From positions 1 to 64,000 of the forward strand of contig CAKTYU010000003.1 of NCBI GenBank assembly GCA_934633985.1: a stretch of DNA of 64,000 nucleotides, in the 5' to 3' direction. Position numbers and translations under genes: made by a program. The notes below the pieces were generated by a model. It saw only the letters and a program-made list of their open reading frames with translations. It was not told the origin of the DNA and ran no database searches. This stretch comes from an uncultured Clostridia bacterium (lineage in GTDB: Bacteria; Bacillota; Clostridia; Christensenellales; CAG-138). Below are positions 7,028-15,987 of this stretch, in pieces (position 1 is the stretch's first letter; the number at the start of each line of letters is the position of its first letter).

Positions 7028-7679
7028 GAGCGCCGTATTCAAAAACCTGCTTTTCGATCTGGACGGGACGCTGACGGACCCGGCGCTGGGCATAACCTCC
7101 GCCGCGCAGTACGCCCTCGCCAACATGGGCATAGAGGTCGCGGACAGGAAAACCCTCAACTGGATGATAGGGCCGCCCCTTATAGGTTCCTTTGAGGAGG
7201 GCTTCGGCATGACCCGCCCGCAGGCCATGGAGGCGCTCGGGTACTATCGGGAATACTTTTCCGAAAAGGGCATATTTGAAAACTCCGTATACCCCGGCAT
7301 GGCGGAGCTGCTGCGCGATCTCAAGGCGGCGGGCAGGCGGGTCATGGTGGCCACCTCGAAGCCGGAGGAATTTACCCACAGGATATTGGAGCATTTCGGC
7401 ATCGCCCGCTACTTCGACTTCGTGGGAGGCAACACGATGGACGAGGCGCGCCCCACAAAGGCGGACGTGGTGGCCCACGTGCTGCGCTCCTGCCCGGAGG
7501 CCGCGCCGGAAAGCACCCTTATGATAGGGGACAGGAAATACGACGTGGAGGGCGCCCGGGCCTTCAGGCTGGACTGTGCCGGCGTGCTCTACGGCTACGG
7601 CAGCCGTGAGGAGCTGGAGCAGGCGGGGGCCAGATACATAGTCGAAAGCGTGGCGGCGCTGCGCGGGCTGCTGCTTTAA
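7020..7679 (+). CDS. HAD-family hydrolase (phosphoglycolate phosphatase-like)
   Basis: A 219-residue HAD-IA hydrolase. Motif I is FDLDGTLTDP (nucleophile and acid Asp), motif II is VATSKPEEF and motif III is MIGDRKYDVEGA. The cap domain lies between motifs I and II. The substrate cannot be told from sequence; relatives act on phosphoglycolate, pyrophosphate or nucleoside monophosphates. Overlap with the Nudix gene suggests a shared nucleotide-sugar clean-up role, but this is inference. Confidence 0.8.
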   Translation: MDKSAVFKNLLFDLDGTLTDPALGITSAAQYALANMGIEVADRKTLNWMIGPPLIGSFEEGFGMTRPQAMEALGYYREYFSEKGIFENSVYPGMAELLRDLKAAGRRVMVATSKPEEFTHRILEHFGIARYFDFVGGNTMDEARPTKADVVAHVLRSCPEAAPESTLMIGDRKYDVEGARAFRLDCAGVLYGYGSREELEQAGARYIVESVAALRGLLL

Positions 7680-7707
7680 TAATAAAAAATATAAAGGAGG
7701 AACGGAT

Positions 7708-8805
7708 ATGTCAAAGGTCTACTTTACGGATATGCGTACATCCTACAGGGAAAACCTGCCCCAAAAGCTCACCCGGCTCATAGACAGGGCGGGCCTGGGC
7801 ACGGTGGACTTCGAGCGCAAGTTCGTCGCCATAAAGATACACTTCGGCGAGCTGGGCAACATGGCTTACCTGAGGCCGCAGTACGCGAGGGCGCTGGCGG
7901 CATACATAAAGGAGAGGGGCGGCATACCCTTCCTCACCGACTGCAACACGCTGTACGTGGGCTCCCGCAAGAACGCGCCGGAGCACATTGAGACCGCCTA
8001 CATAAACGGCTACACCCCCTACGCCACCGGCTGCCAGGTGATAATAGCGGACGGCATAAAGGGAACCGATGAAGCCTATATACCCATAGGCTGCCAGGAG
8101 GTAAAGACCGCCAAGATAGGCCGCGCCATAGCGGACGCGGACATAATAATAAGCCTCAACCACTTCAAGGGCCACGAGGAGGCGGGCTTCGGCGGGGCGC
8201 TTAAAAACCTCGGCATGGGCTCCGGCTCCCGCGCGGGCAAGATGGAGATGCACTACGACGGCAAGCCGGTAGTGGATCCGGCGCTCTGCCGCGGCTGCCA
8301 TGTATGCGCGAGTATATGCGCCAACGACGGCATACATTACGAAAACGGCAAGGCCGTCATAGACCACGGCCACTGCCTGGGCTGCGGCCGCTGCATAGCT
8401 ATATGCAACTTCGACGCCATAAAGCCCGACAACAGCTCCAGCGAGTCCAGCCTGAACAAGCGCATAGCGGAATACGCCTACGCCGTGGTAAAGGATAAGC
8501 CGAATTTCCACATAAGCATCGCGGCGGATATTTCCCCCAACTGCGACTGCCACCCCGAAAACGACGCGGCAATAGTCCCCAATATAGGTATGTTCGCCTC
8601 CTTTGACCCCGTTGCGATAGACCTGGCCGCGGCGGACGCGGTAAACGCCATGCCCGCCAACCCCAGGAGCGCGCTCAGCGAGGCGGAATGCCGCTGCCAC
8701 GACCACTTTATCAGCGTCCACCCCAACACGGACTGGCGGGTGCAGATAGAGCACGGCGAAAGGATCGGCCTGGGCAGCAGCGAATACGAGCTTATCCGCA
8801 TATAA
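7708..8805 (+). CDS. DUF362 domain protein with two 4Fe-4S clusters
   Basis: A 365-residue protein. The DUF362 domain covers about residues 1-185, with KIHFGELGNMAYLRP and ISLNHFKGHEEAGFGGALKN. A ferredoxin-like insert follows, with CRGCHVCASIC and CLGCGRCIAIC coordinating two 4Fe-4S clusters. The C-terminal part continues the DUF362 fold (FASFDPVAIDLAAADAVN). GGAGG stands 7 nt before the ATG. Function is unknown. The family is common in anaerobes and is probably a redox or metal-linked enzyme in the cytoplasm. Confidence 0.85.
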   Translation: MSKVYFTDMRTSYRENLPQKLTRLIDRAGLGTVDFERKFVAIKIHFGELGNMAYLRPQYARALAAYIKERGGIPFLTDCNTLYVGSRKNAPEHIETAYINGYTPYATGCQVIIADGIKGTDEAYIPIGCQEVKTAKIGRAIADADIIISLNHFKGHEEAGFGGALKNLGMGSGSRAGKMEMHYDGKPVVDPALCRGCHVCASICANDGIHYENGKAVIDHGHCLGCGRCIAICNFDAIKPDNSSSESSLNKRIAEYAYAVVKDKPNFHISIAADISPNCDCHPENDAAIVPNIGMFASFDPVAIDLAAADAVNAMPANPRSALSEAECRCHDHFISVHPNTDWRVQIEHGERIGLGSSEYELIRI

Positions 8806-8834
8806 ACACACTTAACTGAAAGGCGCTTTGACTT

Positions 8835-9623
8835 TTGCTTGAAAGGTACACCGCGGTGGACGTGGAGACGCCCAACCGCAACAACGACTCCATATGCTCC
8901 ATAGGCATAGTACACATGGAATACGGCGCTCCCGTCTACCGGCGGGAGTTCCTCGTGAACCCCCGGGAGCACTTTGACGACTACAACATAAAGATACACG
9001 GCATAACCCCCCGCATGGTGGAAAGCGCGCCCATATTCCCGGAGATATGGCCGGAGATAGAGCCCTTTTTCCACGGGATAATGGCGGCCCACAGCGCCAC
9101 CTTCGACCTTGGGGTGATATGCAAGACCCTCGCGGTATACGATCTGCCCATACCCGAGATGACCTATATATGCTCCCTGCAGAAGGCCAAGCGGCACATA
9201 CCCAAGGAGCTTTACGGCAGCCACAAGCTCAACGACCTGTGCGCCGGGCTAAAGCTCCCCCTGGAGCATCACCACGATTCACTGGACGACGCGCTGGGCT
9301 GCGCCCTTATAATCGAAAACCTCGTGGATCGCTTCGGCGCGGGGCCGGAGGACCTAAAGACATACCGGTACACAGGGGTACAGCCCACGGTATCGAGTGA
9401 GGAGCGGGGCACGGCAATATGCGCCCTGCGCCGCACCATGGAAAAATACGGGCGGCGCAGCGTGCTTTTTCCCGAGTACCACGAGGCGCTGGAGGACTGG
9501 GCGCGCAAGTACGACAAATACCTTCGGGACCCCGACGTGCGCGCCTGCCGGGACCTGATCCATGGGGCGCTGCAAAGGGGCGGCATAACCGAGGGGGAAT
9601 ACAGGATGATAATGGGGCTTTAA
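8835..9623 (+). CDS. DEDDh 3'-5' exonuclease (DNA polymerase III epsilon-like)
   Basis: A 262-residue protein. Its exonuclease domain at residues 1-170 has ExoI TAVDVETPN, ExoII AHSATFDLGV and ExoIII HHDSLDDALG, giving the DEDDh catalytic set. The C-terminal 90 residues (YGRRSVLFPEYHEALEDW and onward) lack a motif I can name. The start is TTG 8835, with GAAAGG upstream and no in-frame ATG near enough. The birA-like gene begins 2 bp after the stop. A stand-alone proofreading or repair exonuclease is likely. Confidence 0.7.
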   Translation: MLERYTAVDVETPNRNNDSICSIGIVHMEYGAPVYRREFLVNPREHFDDYNIKIHGITPRMVESAPIFPEIWPEIEPFFHGIMAAHSATFDLGVICKTLAVYDLPIPEMTYICSLQKAKRHIPKELYGSHKLNDLCAGLKLPLEHHHDSLDDALGCALIIENLVDRFGAGPEDLKTYRYTGVQPTVSSEERGTAICALRRTMEKYGRRSVLFPEYHEALEDWARKYDKYLRDPDVRACRDLIHGALQRGGITEGEYRMIMGL

Positions 9624-9624
9624 T

Positions 9625-10371
9625 ATGCTGACTGAGCAGGGCATAAGGCGCTGTATCCGATCGGATATAGACGTGATATTCTTTGAGGAATCCCCCTCCA
9701 CCAATTTGGAGGCCAAGAGGATAGCGGAAAACGCAAGTGAGGGCACCGCCGTATTCGCAAGGCGGCAGCTTTCCGGCCGGGGGCGCCTCGGCAGGAGCTT
9801 TGAAAGCCCGGAGGGGGGCATATACCTGACCATGCTGGTGCGCCCCGCCGACCCCGTTTGCCTTACCATGGCGGCGGCGGTGGCCGTGCGCAGGGCGATG
9901 GCCCGCAAGCTGGGCCTCTCCCCCGGTATAAAGTGGGTGAACGACATATACTGGGACGGGAAAAAGATCTGCGGCATACTCGCCGAGGGGGCGCTGTGCG
10001 GCAATGAGCTCAAGTACGCGGCGGTGGGCGTGGGGCTGAACTACCAGAGCCCCGAATTTACCGGCGGCCTCTCCGAAAAGGCGGGCAGCCTGTACCCCTC
10101 CTGCGAGCCCCCCGTATCCATAGACGAGATGGCGGCGGCGCTGGCGGACGAGCTTTACGCGGCGCTTACCGACCCCGCAGACCCCTCCATATACCGGGAG
10201 TACCGCGAGGGCAGCATGCTCATCGGCAGGCGCATAACCCTACTGCGGGAGGGCGGGCCGGAGGCCACTGCCGTAGACGTCACCCCCAAGGGGCATCTCG
10301 TCGTGCGCTTTGACGACGGGCGCACGGAGGAGCTTTTCAGCGGCGAGGTGAGCGTAAAGGCCGCGGAATAA
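9625..10371 (+). CDS. birA: Biotin-[acetyl-CoA-carboxylase] ligase, catalytic-only form
   Basis: A 248-residue protein with the biotin-binding loop GRGRLGRSF, GGIYLTMLVRP and KWVNDIYWDGKKICGIL, ending in an SH3-like domain. It joins biotin to the acceptor Lys of biotin carboxyl carrier proteins via biotinyl-AMP. The N-terminal winged helix of bifunctional BirA is missing (that form is about 320 residues), so it is unlikely to repress biotin genes. It is tightly packed behind the exonuclease gene and followed by a terminator hairpin at 10433. Confidence 0.85.
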   Translation: MLTEQGIRRCIRSDIDVIFFEESPSTNLEAKRIAENASEGTAVFARRQLSGRGRLGRSFESPEGGIYLTMLVRPADPVCLTMAAAVAVRRAMARKLGLSPGIKWVNDIYWDGKKICGILAEGALCGNELKYAAVGVGLNYQSPEFTGGLSEKAGSLYPSCEPPVSIDEMAAALADELYAALTDPADPSIYREYREGSMLIGRRITLLREGGPEATAVDVTPKGHLVVRFDDGRTEELFSGEVSVKAAE

Positions 10372-10432
10372 CCCCATACCGTATGAAACGCCATACCGAC
10401 GGCAGCAATTGCAATACTAAACCCATCTTTTC

Positions 10433-10473
10433 GGTGATAACATGTCATAAAGACTGTTATCACCTATTTTTTT
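10433..10473 (+). terminator. Terminator between birA and the symporter gene
   Basis: GGTGATAAC (10433-10441) pairs perfectly with GTTATCACC (10456-10464), followed by a T tract. It lies 17 bp before the symporter start, so it could also act as an attenuator. Confidence 0.75.
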
Positions 10474-10490
10474 GTAAAAGGAGAAATAAT

Positions 10491-11756
10491 ATGGAATTGA
10501 AAAAGTCTACCGTATGGAAAAGTTATCGCTTTCCCCTCATACTGCTCGGCTCCATAATACTGGGCTGTATAGTAGGCGCGTCGCTGGGCAACAGGGCCGG
10601 CGTGCTCGCCCCTTTGGGCAATATATTCGTAAACGCCATGTTCACCGTGGTGGTCCCCATGGTGTTCATCTCCATAGCCTCCGCCGTGGGCAATATGTCC
10701 AACATGAAGCGGCTGGGCAAGATAATAGGCTCCACCCTCCTCACCTTCATCGTGACGGGCATAATCGCCGGCATAATAATGATAGCCGCGGTAAAGCTGT
10801 TCCCTCCCGTGCTGACCCCCTTTGAGGTAGCCGCCGAGGAGGTTGGCGAGCCCAAGACGGTGGGCGAGCTGGTGGTGAGCTTCCTCACGGTAGGCGACTT
10901 CCCGCTGCTCTTCAGCCGCAGCAACATGCTCCCCCTCATAGTGGCCTCGATAATCTTCGGCTTTGGCGTTTCCCTTTGCGGCGGCCCGGACTGCGCCGTG
11001 GGAAAGCTGCTCAACAACCTTTCCGATATCATAATGAAGATAGTCAACATACTGATGTACTATGCCCCCATAGGCCTCTTCGCCTTCTTCGCCTCGCTTA
11101 TAGGCGAGTTCGGGCCCACCCTTATAGGCAACTTCGGCCGGGCAATGGTGCTGTATTATCCCCTGTGCGTGCTGTACTTCCTTATAGCCTTCCCTCTGTA
11201 TGCCCGCTTCGCGGGCGGCAAGGGCGCCGCCAAGAAGCTCTTCCAGCACATACTCAAGCCCGCCGTGACCTCCCTGGGCACCTGCAGCTCCATAGCCACC
11301 ATACCCGCTAACATGGAGGCGGCGGAGGAGATAGGCATACCCCGGGACGTGAGCGACATAGTGCTTCCCCTGGGCGCCACCATGCACATGGACGGCTCGG
11401 TATTCTCCGCAATACTCAAGATCAGCTTCCTGTTCGGCTTCTTCGGTATGCCCTTTGACGGCATAGGCACCTATGTTACCGCCCTGCTCATAGCCATATT
11501 CTCCGGCATAGCCATGTCCGGCGTGGCGGGCGGCGGCTTCGTGGGCGAGATGGTGATAGTATCCCTCTTCTTCCCCGAGCAGATGGGCATAGCCTTCCCG
11601 GTCATCGCCACCATAGGCGCGCTGGTGGATCCTCCCGCCACCTGCATAAACTCCTCCGGCGACACCGTGGCCTCCATGATAGTAGCCCGCTTCGTCGAGG
11701 GCAAGGACTGGTTCCAGAAGAAGCAGGCCGAAAGGGCTGAAAAGGCCGGGGCATAA
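10491..11756 (+). CDS. Dicarboxylate/amino acid:cation symporter (DAACS family)
   Basis: A 421-residue multi-pass membrane transporter. It has an N-terminal helix after KSYRFPL, the TCSSIATIPANMEAAEEIG re-entrant loop HP1 region, MHMDGSVFSAILKI, and the GVAGGGFVGEMVI and SSGDTVASMI segments of the transport core. Family members import glutamate, aspartate or C4-dicarboxylates with Na+ or H+. The start ATG 10491 is chosen because AGGAG precedes it by 7-8 nt; the open frame reaches further up through the terminator. Substrate specificity cannot be read from the sequence. Confidence 0.85.
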   Translation: MELKKSTVWKSYRFPLILLGSIILGCIVGASLGNRAGVLAPLGNIFVNAMFTVVVPMVFISIASAVGNMSNMKRLGKIIGSTLLTFIVTGIIAGIIMIAAVKLFPPVLTPFEVAAEEVGEPKTVGELVVSFLTVGDFPLLFSRSNMLPLIVASIIFGFGVSLCGGPDCAVGKLLNNLSDIIMKIVNILMYYAPIGLFAFFASLIGEFGPTLIGNFGRAMVLYYPLCVLYFLIAFPLYARFAGGKGAAKKLFQHILKPAVTSLGTCSSIATIPANMEAAEEIGIPRDVSDIVLPLGATMHMDGSVFSAILKISFLFGFFGMPFDGIGTYVTALLIAIFSGIAMSGVAGGGFVGEMVIVSLFFPEQMGIAFPVIATIGALVDPPATCINSSGDTVASMIVARFVEGKDWFQKKQAERAEKAGA

Positions 11757-11812
11757 GGCCCGCTTTGAAGCCGCCCCGCCGCACGGCAAACAAAAAATGT
11801 TAAACCATAGTC

Positions 11813-11847
11813 AAAAGCCCGAAGCGTAATGCTTATCGGGCTTTTTT
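11813..11847 (+). terminator. Terminator after the symporter gene
   Basis: AAAAGCCCGA/TCGGGCTTTT hairpin with six T. Confidence 0.9.
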
Positions 11848-11905
11848 GTGGTATAATGGTTAAGTGGAAAGTTTTTGAATTTTATTTTTCGGAGGTATAA
11901 TAAAA

Positions 11906-13153
11906 ATGTCACAGCTTAAGGGTTCCTGCATAATAGGCCAGTCCGGCGGCCCCACTTCCGTGATAAACGCCAGCGCTTACGGCGTTATACGCACGGCGCT
12001 GGATTCCGGCTGCATCACCAGGGTATACGGCGCGGCCCACGGCATAAAGGGCGTGCTGGACGACGTGCTCTACGACATGGGCCAGGAGGACGCAAGGGAG
12101 CTTGAATACCTGCTCTACACCCCCTCCTCCGCCCTCGGCTCCTGCCGCTACAAGCTAAAGGACAGCTCCGTGGACGATTCCGACTACAAGCGCATACTGG
12201 AGATATTCAAAAAGTACGACGTGCGCTACTTCTTCTACAACGGCGGCAACGACTCCATGGACACCTGCAACAAGATATCCAAGTATATGCAGTCCGTGGG
12301 CTATGAGTGCCGCATAATGGGCGTGCCCAAGACCATAGACAACGACCTCTTCGGCACGGACCACTGCCCCGGCTACGCCTCCGCCGCCAAGTACGTCGCC
12401 ACCACCTGCATGGAGATATACAAGGATGCGCGGGTATACGACACCGGCATGGTATGCATAATCGAGATAATGGGCCGCCACGCGGGCTGGCTCACCGCCG
12501 CCTCCTCCCTTGCCAACATAAGCGGCGAGGGCCCCGATCTAATCTACCTGCCTGAGCGGGACTTTGACCTCGACAGGTTCGCTGCGGATGTAAAGGCCGT
12601 ATACGAAAAGAGCGGCAAGTGCATAGTGGCCGTGTCCGAGGGCATACACGACGCTTCCGGCAAGCTGATCGCCGAATACGGCGCGGAGAACGCCCCTGTG
12701 GACGCCTTCGGCCACAAGCAGCTTGGCGGCCTGGCCTCCTACCTCGCCAACTACATAAAGGGCGCCGTGGGCTGCAAGGTGCGCGGCATAGAGTTCTCCC
12801 TGATGCAGCGCTGCGGCGCCCATCTCGCCTCCCTCACCGACATACAGGAGTCCTTCCTCTCCGGCAAGACCGCCGTGCTGGAGGCCATATCCGGCACCAC
12901 AGACAAGATGGTGGGCTTTGAGCGCAAATATGATGAGAACGGCGGCTACCTCTGCGGCATAAAGCTCATGGACCTCACCGACGTCGCCAACGCCGAAAAG
13001 AAGGTCCCCCTCGAATGGATAAACCCCGAGGGCAACAACGTGAGCAGGGAATTCATCGACTACGCCCTGCCCCTCATTCAGGGCACGCCCGACCGGCCGC
13101 TGGAAAACGGCCTGCCCCGCTTCGCAAGGCTCAAAAAGATACAGGCCAAATAA
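11906..13153 (+). CDS. pfp: 6-phosphofructokinase, pyrophosphate-dependent type
   Basis: A 415-residue phosphofructokinase. The start IIGQSGGPTSVINAS and the IEIMGRHAGWL segment are typical. Two signatures indicate PPi use rather than ATP: GGNDSMD near residue 112 instead of GGDGS, and PKTIDND near residue 141 with Lys instead of Gly. Such enzymes run glycolysis reversibly at fructose 6-phosphate and are common in anaerobic Clostridia. TATAAT at 11852-11857 and GGAGG before the ATG give a plausible single-gene unit, closed by the terminator at 13172. Confidence 0.88.
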   Translation: MSQLKGSCIIGQSGGPTSVINASAYGVIRTALDSGCITRVYGAAHGIKGVLDDVLYDMGQEDARELEYLLYTPSSALGSCRYKLKDSSVDDSDYKRILEIFKKYDVRYFFYNGGNDSMDTCNKISKYMQSVGYECRIMGVPKTIDNDLFGTDHCPGYASAAKYVATTCMEIYKDARVYDTGMVCIIEIMGRHAGWLTAASSLANISGEGPDLIYLPERDFDLDRFAADVKAVYEKSGKCIVAVSEGIHDASGKLIAEYGAENAPVDAFGHKQLGGLASYLANYIKGAVGCKVRGIEFSLMQRCGAHLASLTDIQESFLSGKTAVLEAISGTTDKMVGFERKYDENGGYLCGIKLMDLTDVANAEKKVPLEWINPEGNNVSREFIDYALPLIQGTPDRPLENGLPRFARLKKIQAK

Positions 13154-13171
13154 AGCAATACAAAACAAAAA

Positions 13172-13203
13172 GGCGGCGCGCTCAAATGAGCGCGCCGTTT
13201 GTC
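13172..13203 (+). terminator. Terminator after pfp
   Basis: GGCGCGCT/AGCGCGCC hairpin with a following GTTT. It sits between convergent genes and may serve both. Confidence 0.75.
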
Positions 13204-13216
13204 GTGTTCAGCCGTA

Positions 13217-14419
13217 TTATTCTTCCGCCGCATCAGTCTGGGCGCTTTCCAGCATTTCCGGGAAGGGCCAGCCCTTTATGCCGCCCTCTATGATGTAGAA
13301 GCGGCTCTGATCCAGCTTTTTCTCGTTTACATAGTAGCTTATGGCGTTCTCCGCGCCGCTCTTGCCCTCCATGCACATAACATATATGGGCAGGTCGTTC
13401 TCGGCGAGCTTATCCGCGGCCTTATCCAGCCTCTTGCGGAGCTCCGCTGTGTTGGCGGGGTACGCCTTGGTCTCTATGGAGCCGTGGAGATGCCCGTCCT
13501 CCTTGTAGCTGTCCTTGGTCTGCACGGAGAGCAGTATCATATCCTCCTTGGCGTCTATCTTGGCCTTCATGTCATCGGGGGTTATGTACTGGTACTTGGG
13601 GGTTACCTCCAGCATATCCGGGTAGGGCCAGTTTGTGCCGCCGCCTTCAAGTATGTAGAACTTGCGCGGGTCTATGCCCTTGGTGGCCCAGTGGCTCACA
13701 GCGTTGTACGCGCCGTTGGTGCCGCTCATGCATACCAGCACTATGGGGTCCAGGGTCTTTTCTATCTGCTCGTTCAGCTCGTCCAGCGCGTCCCACTGCT
13801 CCTTGTTGGTGTTGGGGAAGGAATAGGTGGGTATGGAGCCGGGCAGGTGGCCGGCGTCAAAGTATTCCTTCTGGCGTATGTCTATGAGCATGACGTTCTT
13901 GTTTTCCTTGAGCAGCTTCACAAGGTCGTCGGGGGCGATGTAAAGGTAGCTTATGTCGTACCACTTCAGCTCCTCGTAGGGCCAGCTCATCTGCCCGCCC
14001 TCGAGTATCCTGAGCCTATCCTCCTCAACGCCCTTTTGCAGGTAGTAGTCGTATGCGTTTTCCGCGCCGGTCTTGCCGCCCAGCCCCACTATTATTACGG
14101 GGCCTTCCTTCTCGTCTATCTTTTCAAGGGCGTCGTCCAGCTTGGCCCTGAGCGCGTCCGTATCCGCGGGATATGCATAAGTGGCGATGGCGGTGGGCAG
14201 GTGGCCCTGTGCGTAATACTCCTCCGGCTGTATATCGACTATTACCTTTTCCTCGCCGTTCTCTATCATTGTCTTTACTTCGTCGGCAGTGATATACTGA
14301 TATTCCTTGGCGGGAGCTTCTTCATCGCCGGGGAGCTGCTCGGCGTTCTCCTGCTGCGCACAGCCGGCGAACAGGCCTATTGCCATGAGCGCAGCCATTA
14401 TCAGGGACAACTTCTTCAT
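13217..14419 (-). CDS. Lipoprotein with three rhodanese-like domains
   Basis: A 400-residue exported protein. The lipoprotein signal has lipobox LFAGC, with Cys20 as the predicted acylated residue. Three rhodanese-like repeats of about 120 residues follow, each with the YITADEV or YITPDDM start, a VDIQPEEY-like strand and an EGGxxxWPxPE end. Repeat 2 has the active-site Cys (LVCMSGTNGAYNA), as does repeat 3 (YVMCMEGKSGAENA). Repeat 1 reads IIVGLGGKTGAENA and lacks it. It would act outside the membrane, perhaps in sulfur transfer or redox sensing. The partner is unknown. Confidence 0.8.
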   Translation of the reverse strand: MKKLSLIMAALMAIGLFAGCAQQENAEQLPGDEEAPAKEYQYITADEVKTMIENGEEKVIVDIQPEEYYAQGHLPTAIATYAYPADTDALRAKLDDALEKIDEKEGPVIIVGLGGKTGAENAYDYYLQKGVEEDRLRILEGGQMSWPYEELKWYDISYLYIAPDDLVKLLKENKNVMLIDIRQKEYFDAGHLPGSIPTYSFPNTNKEQWDALDELNEQIEKTLDPIVLVCMSGTNGAYNAVSHWATKGIDPRKFYILEGGGTNWPYPDMLEVTPKYQYITPDDMKAKIDAKEDMILLSVQTKDSYKEDGHLHGSIETKAYPANTAELRKRLDKAADKLAENDLPIYVMCMEGKSGAENAISYYVNEKKLDQSRFYIIEGGIKGWPFPEMLESAQTDAAEE

Positions 14420-14525
14420 ATCATCTTCTCCTTATATGTTGCTTTATATATGTTTCCTCGGTTATTCGCGTTCTTGCGGGCCAATGCCCTCTCACAGCCG
14501 AACCGGCTGTCAAGGCTTAGCCCCC

Positions 14526-15287
14526 TCACCCGACGGGGCAGGGCGTAACTGCCGGCTGAGGTATGATTATCTCCGGCACCTTGGTCTTGCGGGGCTTTGG
14601 GCTCGCCTTTGGGGTTGGTGTGGGCAGCGGGCTCGGCTCCGGCGTGGGGGTGGGCGCGGGGCCCATGCTTATGTATACCGTCACCTTCCTGCCGTCCCCT
14701 ATCTCCTGCCCTGCGCTGACGCTTTGCAGCGCCACAAGGCCCTTCGGCACCTTCTCGGAGGATACGAAGAGTATGTCCGCGTCTATGCCCTTATCCTCGA
14801 GTATGTTCTGGGCGACGTCGGCGGCCTCGTATATGAGGTCCGGCATCTCCACGGGCTGTACCTCCTCCGCGGGCTCCTGGTTTTTGCCCGCGCCCTGCAT
14901 AAAGCTCGTATAGTAAAACCATCCGCCGCCGGCTATGAGCGCCGCCGCGGCTATAATGCCTATCACCAGGCCGGCCCTGCCCTTCTTTTTGGGCTGCTCC
15001 TGACCCTCGGCCGCTTCCCCGGCCTCCGCCGCCGCCAGCTCCCTGGCCTCCTTAAGCTCCTCCTCCGCCCTTGCGATATCCTCCTCCGCATGGGCGAGAT
15101 CGGCCTCCGCCTCCTCAAAGGCGCTCTCCGCCGCGTCTATGACGCTTTGCGCCGCCTCCATGTCCTTTACCGTCCTGAGGGTGCTTTGCGCCTTATCCAC
15201 GGCCTCCTGGGCCTTGCCGGCCTTGGCCTGGTTCTGCCAGAGCTTTTCCTCCAGCTCGTTTATGCGTTCCGCTTCCATATTCATCAT
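14526..15287 (-). CDS. Membrane-anchored PASTA-domain protein with N-terminal coiled coil
   Basis: A 253-residue protein. Residues 1-100 are Glu/Ala/Lys-rich with a clear heptad pattern (coiled coil). A basic stretch KKKGRAG leads into one membrane span (LVIGIIAAAALIAGGGWFYY). A PASTA domain follows (YEAADVAQNILEDKGIDADI through GRKVTVYISMG), then a Pro/Thr-rich tail. PASTA domains usually bind muropeptides or lipid II, as in PrkC-type kinases, but there is no kinase domain here. The start at 15287 is preceded by AGGTAAGAAG. A cell-wall sensing or scaffolding role is inferred. Confidence 0.7.
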   Translation of the reverse strand: MMNMEAERINELEEKLWQNQAKAGKAQEAVDKAQSTLRTVKDMEAAQSVIDAAESAFEEAEADLAHAEEDIARAEEELKEARELAAAEAGEAAEGQEQPKKKGRAGLVIGIIAAAALIAGGGWFYYTSFMQGAGKNQEPAEEVQPVEMPDLIYEAADVAQNILEDKGIDADILFVSSEKVPKGLVALQSVSAGQEIGDGRKVTVYISMGPAPTPTPEPSPLPTPTPKASPKPRKTKVPEIIIPQPAVTPCPVG

Positions 15288-15405
15288 GCTTCTTACCTAT
15301 CAATACAATATGTCGATTCATACATTTTGCGCCATGGGCGGCGCTTTGTCAACAAGCGGCCTGCCGCGTTTTTATTAACAAATTATGAATTTGCGTAATT
15401 TTTTA

Positions 15406-15960
15406 TTATTCGTAATACTCCGGCTTCAGCACCCCCACGTAGGGCAGGTTGCGGTAGAAGTTGTCAAAGTCCAGCCCGTAGCCCAGCACGAACTCGTTGG
15501 GTATGGTAAAGCCGGTGTAGTCCGGTGTGATGTCACATTCCCGTCTGGAGGGCTTATCCAGCAGGCAGCATATCTTCAGCGACGCGGGCTCCCTCGCCCC
15601 CAGCACCTTTTTAAGATGCTTAAGGGTGTGGCCGCTGTCCATTATATCCTCGATTATCAGCACGTGGCGGCCGGTTATGCTTATATCCATATCCTTGGCT
15701 ATGCGCACTATGCCGGAGGTCCTCTTTCCGTTGCCGTAGCTGGATATGGACATGAAATCCAGCTCTGTCATGCAGGTCATCTGCCGCACAAGGTCTGAAA
15801 AGAAGTGTACCGCGCCCCTGAGTATGCATACGCATATCACGTCCTTGCCCTCGTAATCCTCGGAAAGCTGGGCGCCCAGCTCGGCTATGCGCCTTTGCAG
15901 CTCCTCCGCGCTTATGAGCACCTTGTCCACTACCCTGTTGAGATCGGTCTTTTCCGACAT
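15406..15960 (-). CDS. hpt: Hypoxanthine phosphoribosyltransferase
   Basis: A 184-residue purine salvage enzyme. The PRPP-binding loop is VLIIEDIMDSGHTL. ICVCILRGAVHFFSDLVRQ and FVLGYGLDFDNFYRNLPYVG are the other conserved blocks. It converts hypoxanthine or guanine plus PRPP to IMP or GMP. It lies 27 bp downstream of tilS on the same strand, the tilS-hpt order found in many Firmicutes. Confidence 0.93.
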   Translation of the reverse strand: MSEKTDLNRVVDKVLISAEELQRRIAELGAQLSEDYEGKDVICVCILRGAVHFFSDLVRQMTCMTELDFMSISSYGNGKRTSGIVRIAKDMDISITGRHVLIIEDIMDSGHTLKHLKKVLGAREPASLKICCLLDKPSRRECDITPDYTGFTIPNEFVLGYGLDFDNFYRNLPYVGVLKPEYYE

Positions 15961-15987
15961 ATTTAACCCCCGGTAATATAAATTTTT

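Noticed and set aside
10464..11789. Very long antisense open frame (about 440 codons) opposite the symporter, with similar ones opposite pfp, the DUF362 gene, DUF1846 and the rhodanese gene
   Set aside because: They are Tyr/His/Gly/Ala/Val-rich, lack domains and Shine-Dalgarno signals, and are explained by GC-rich codon choice that avoids codons reading as stops on the other strand.
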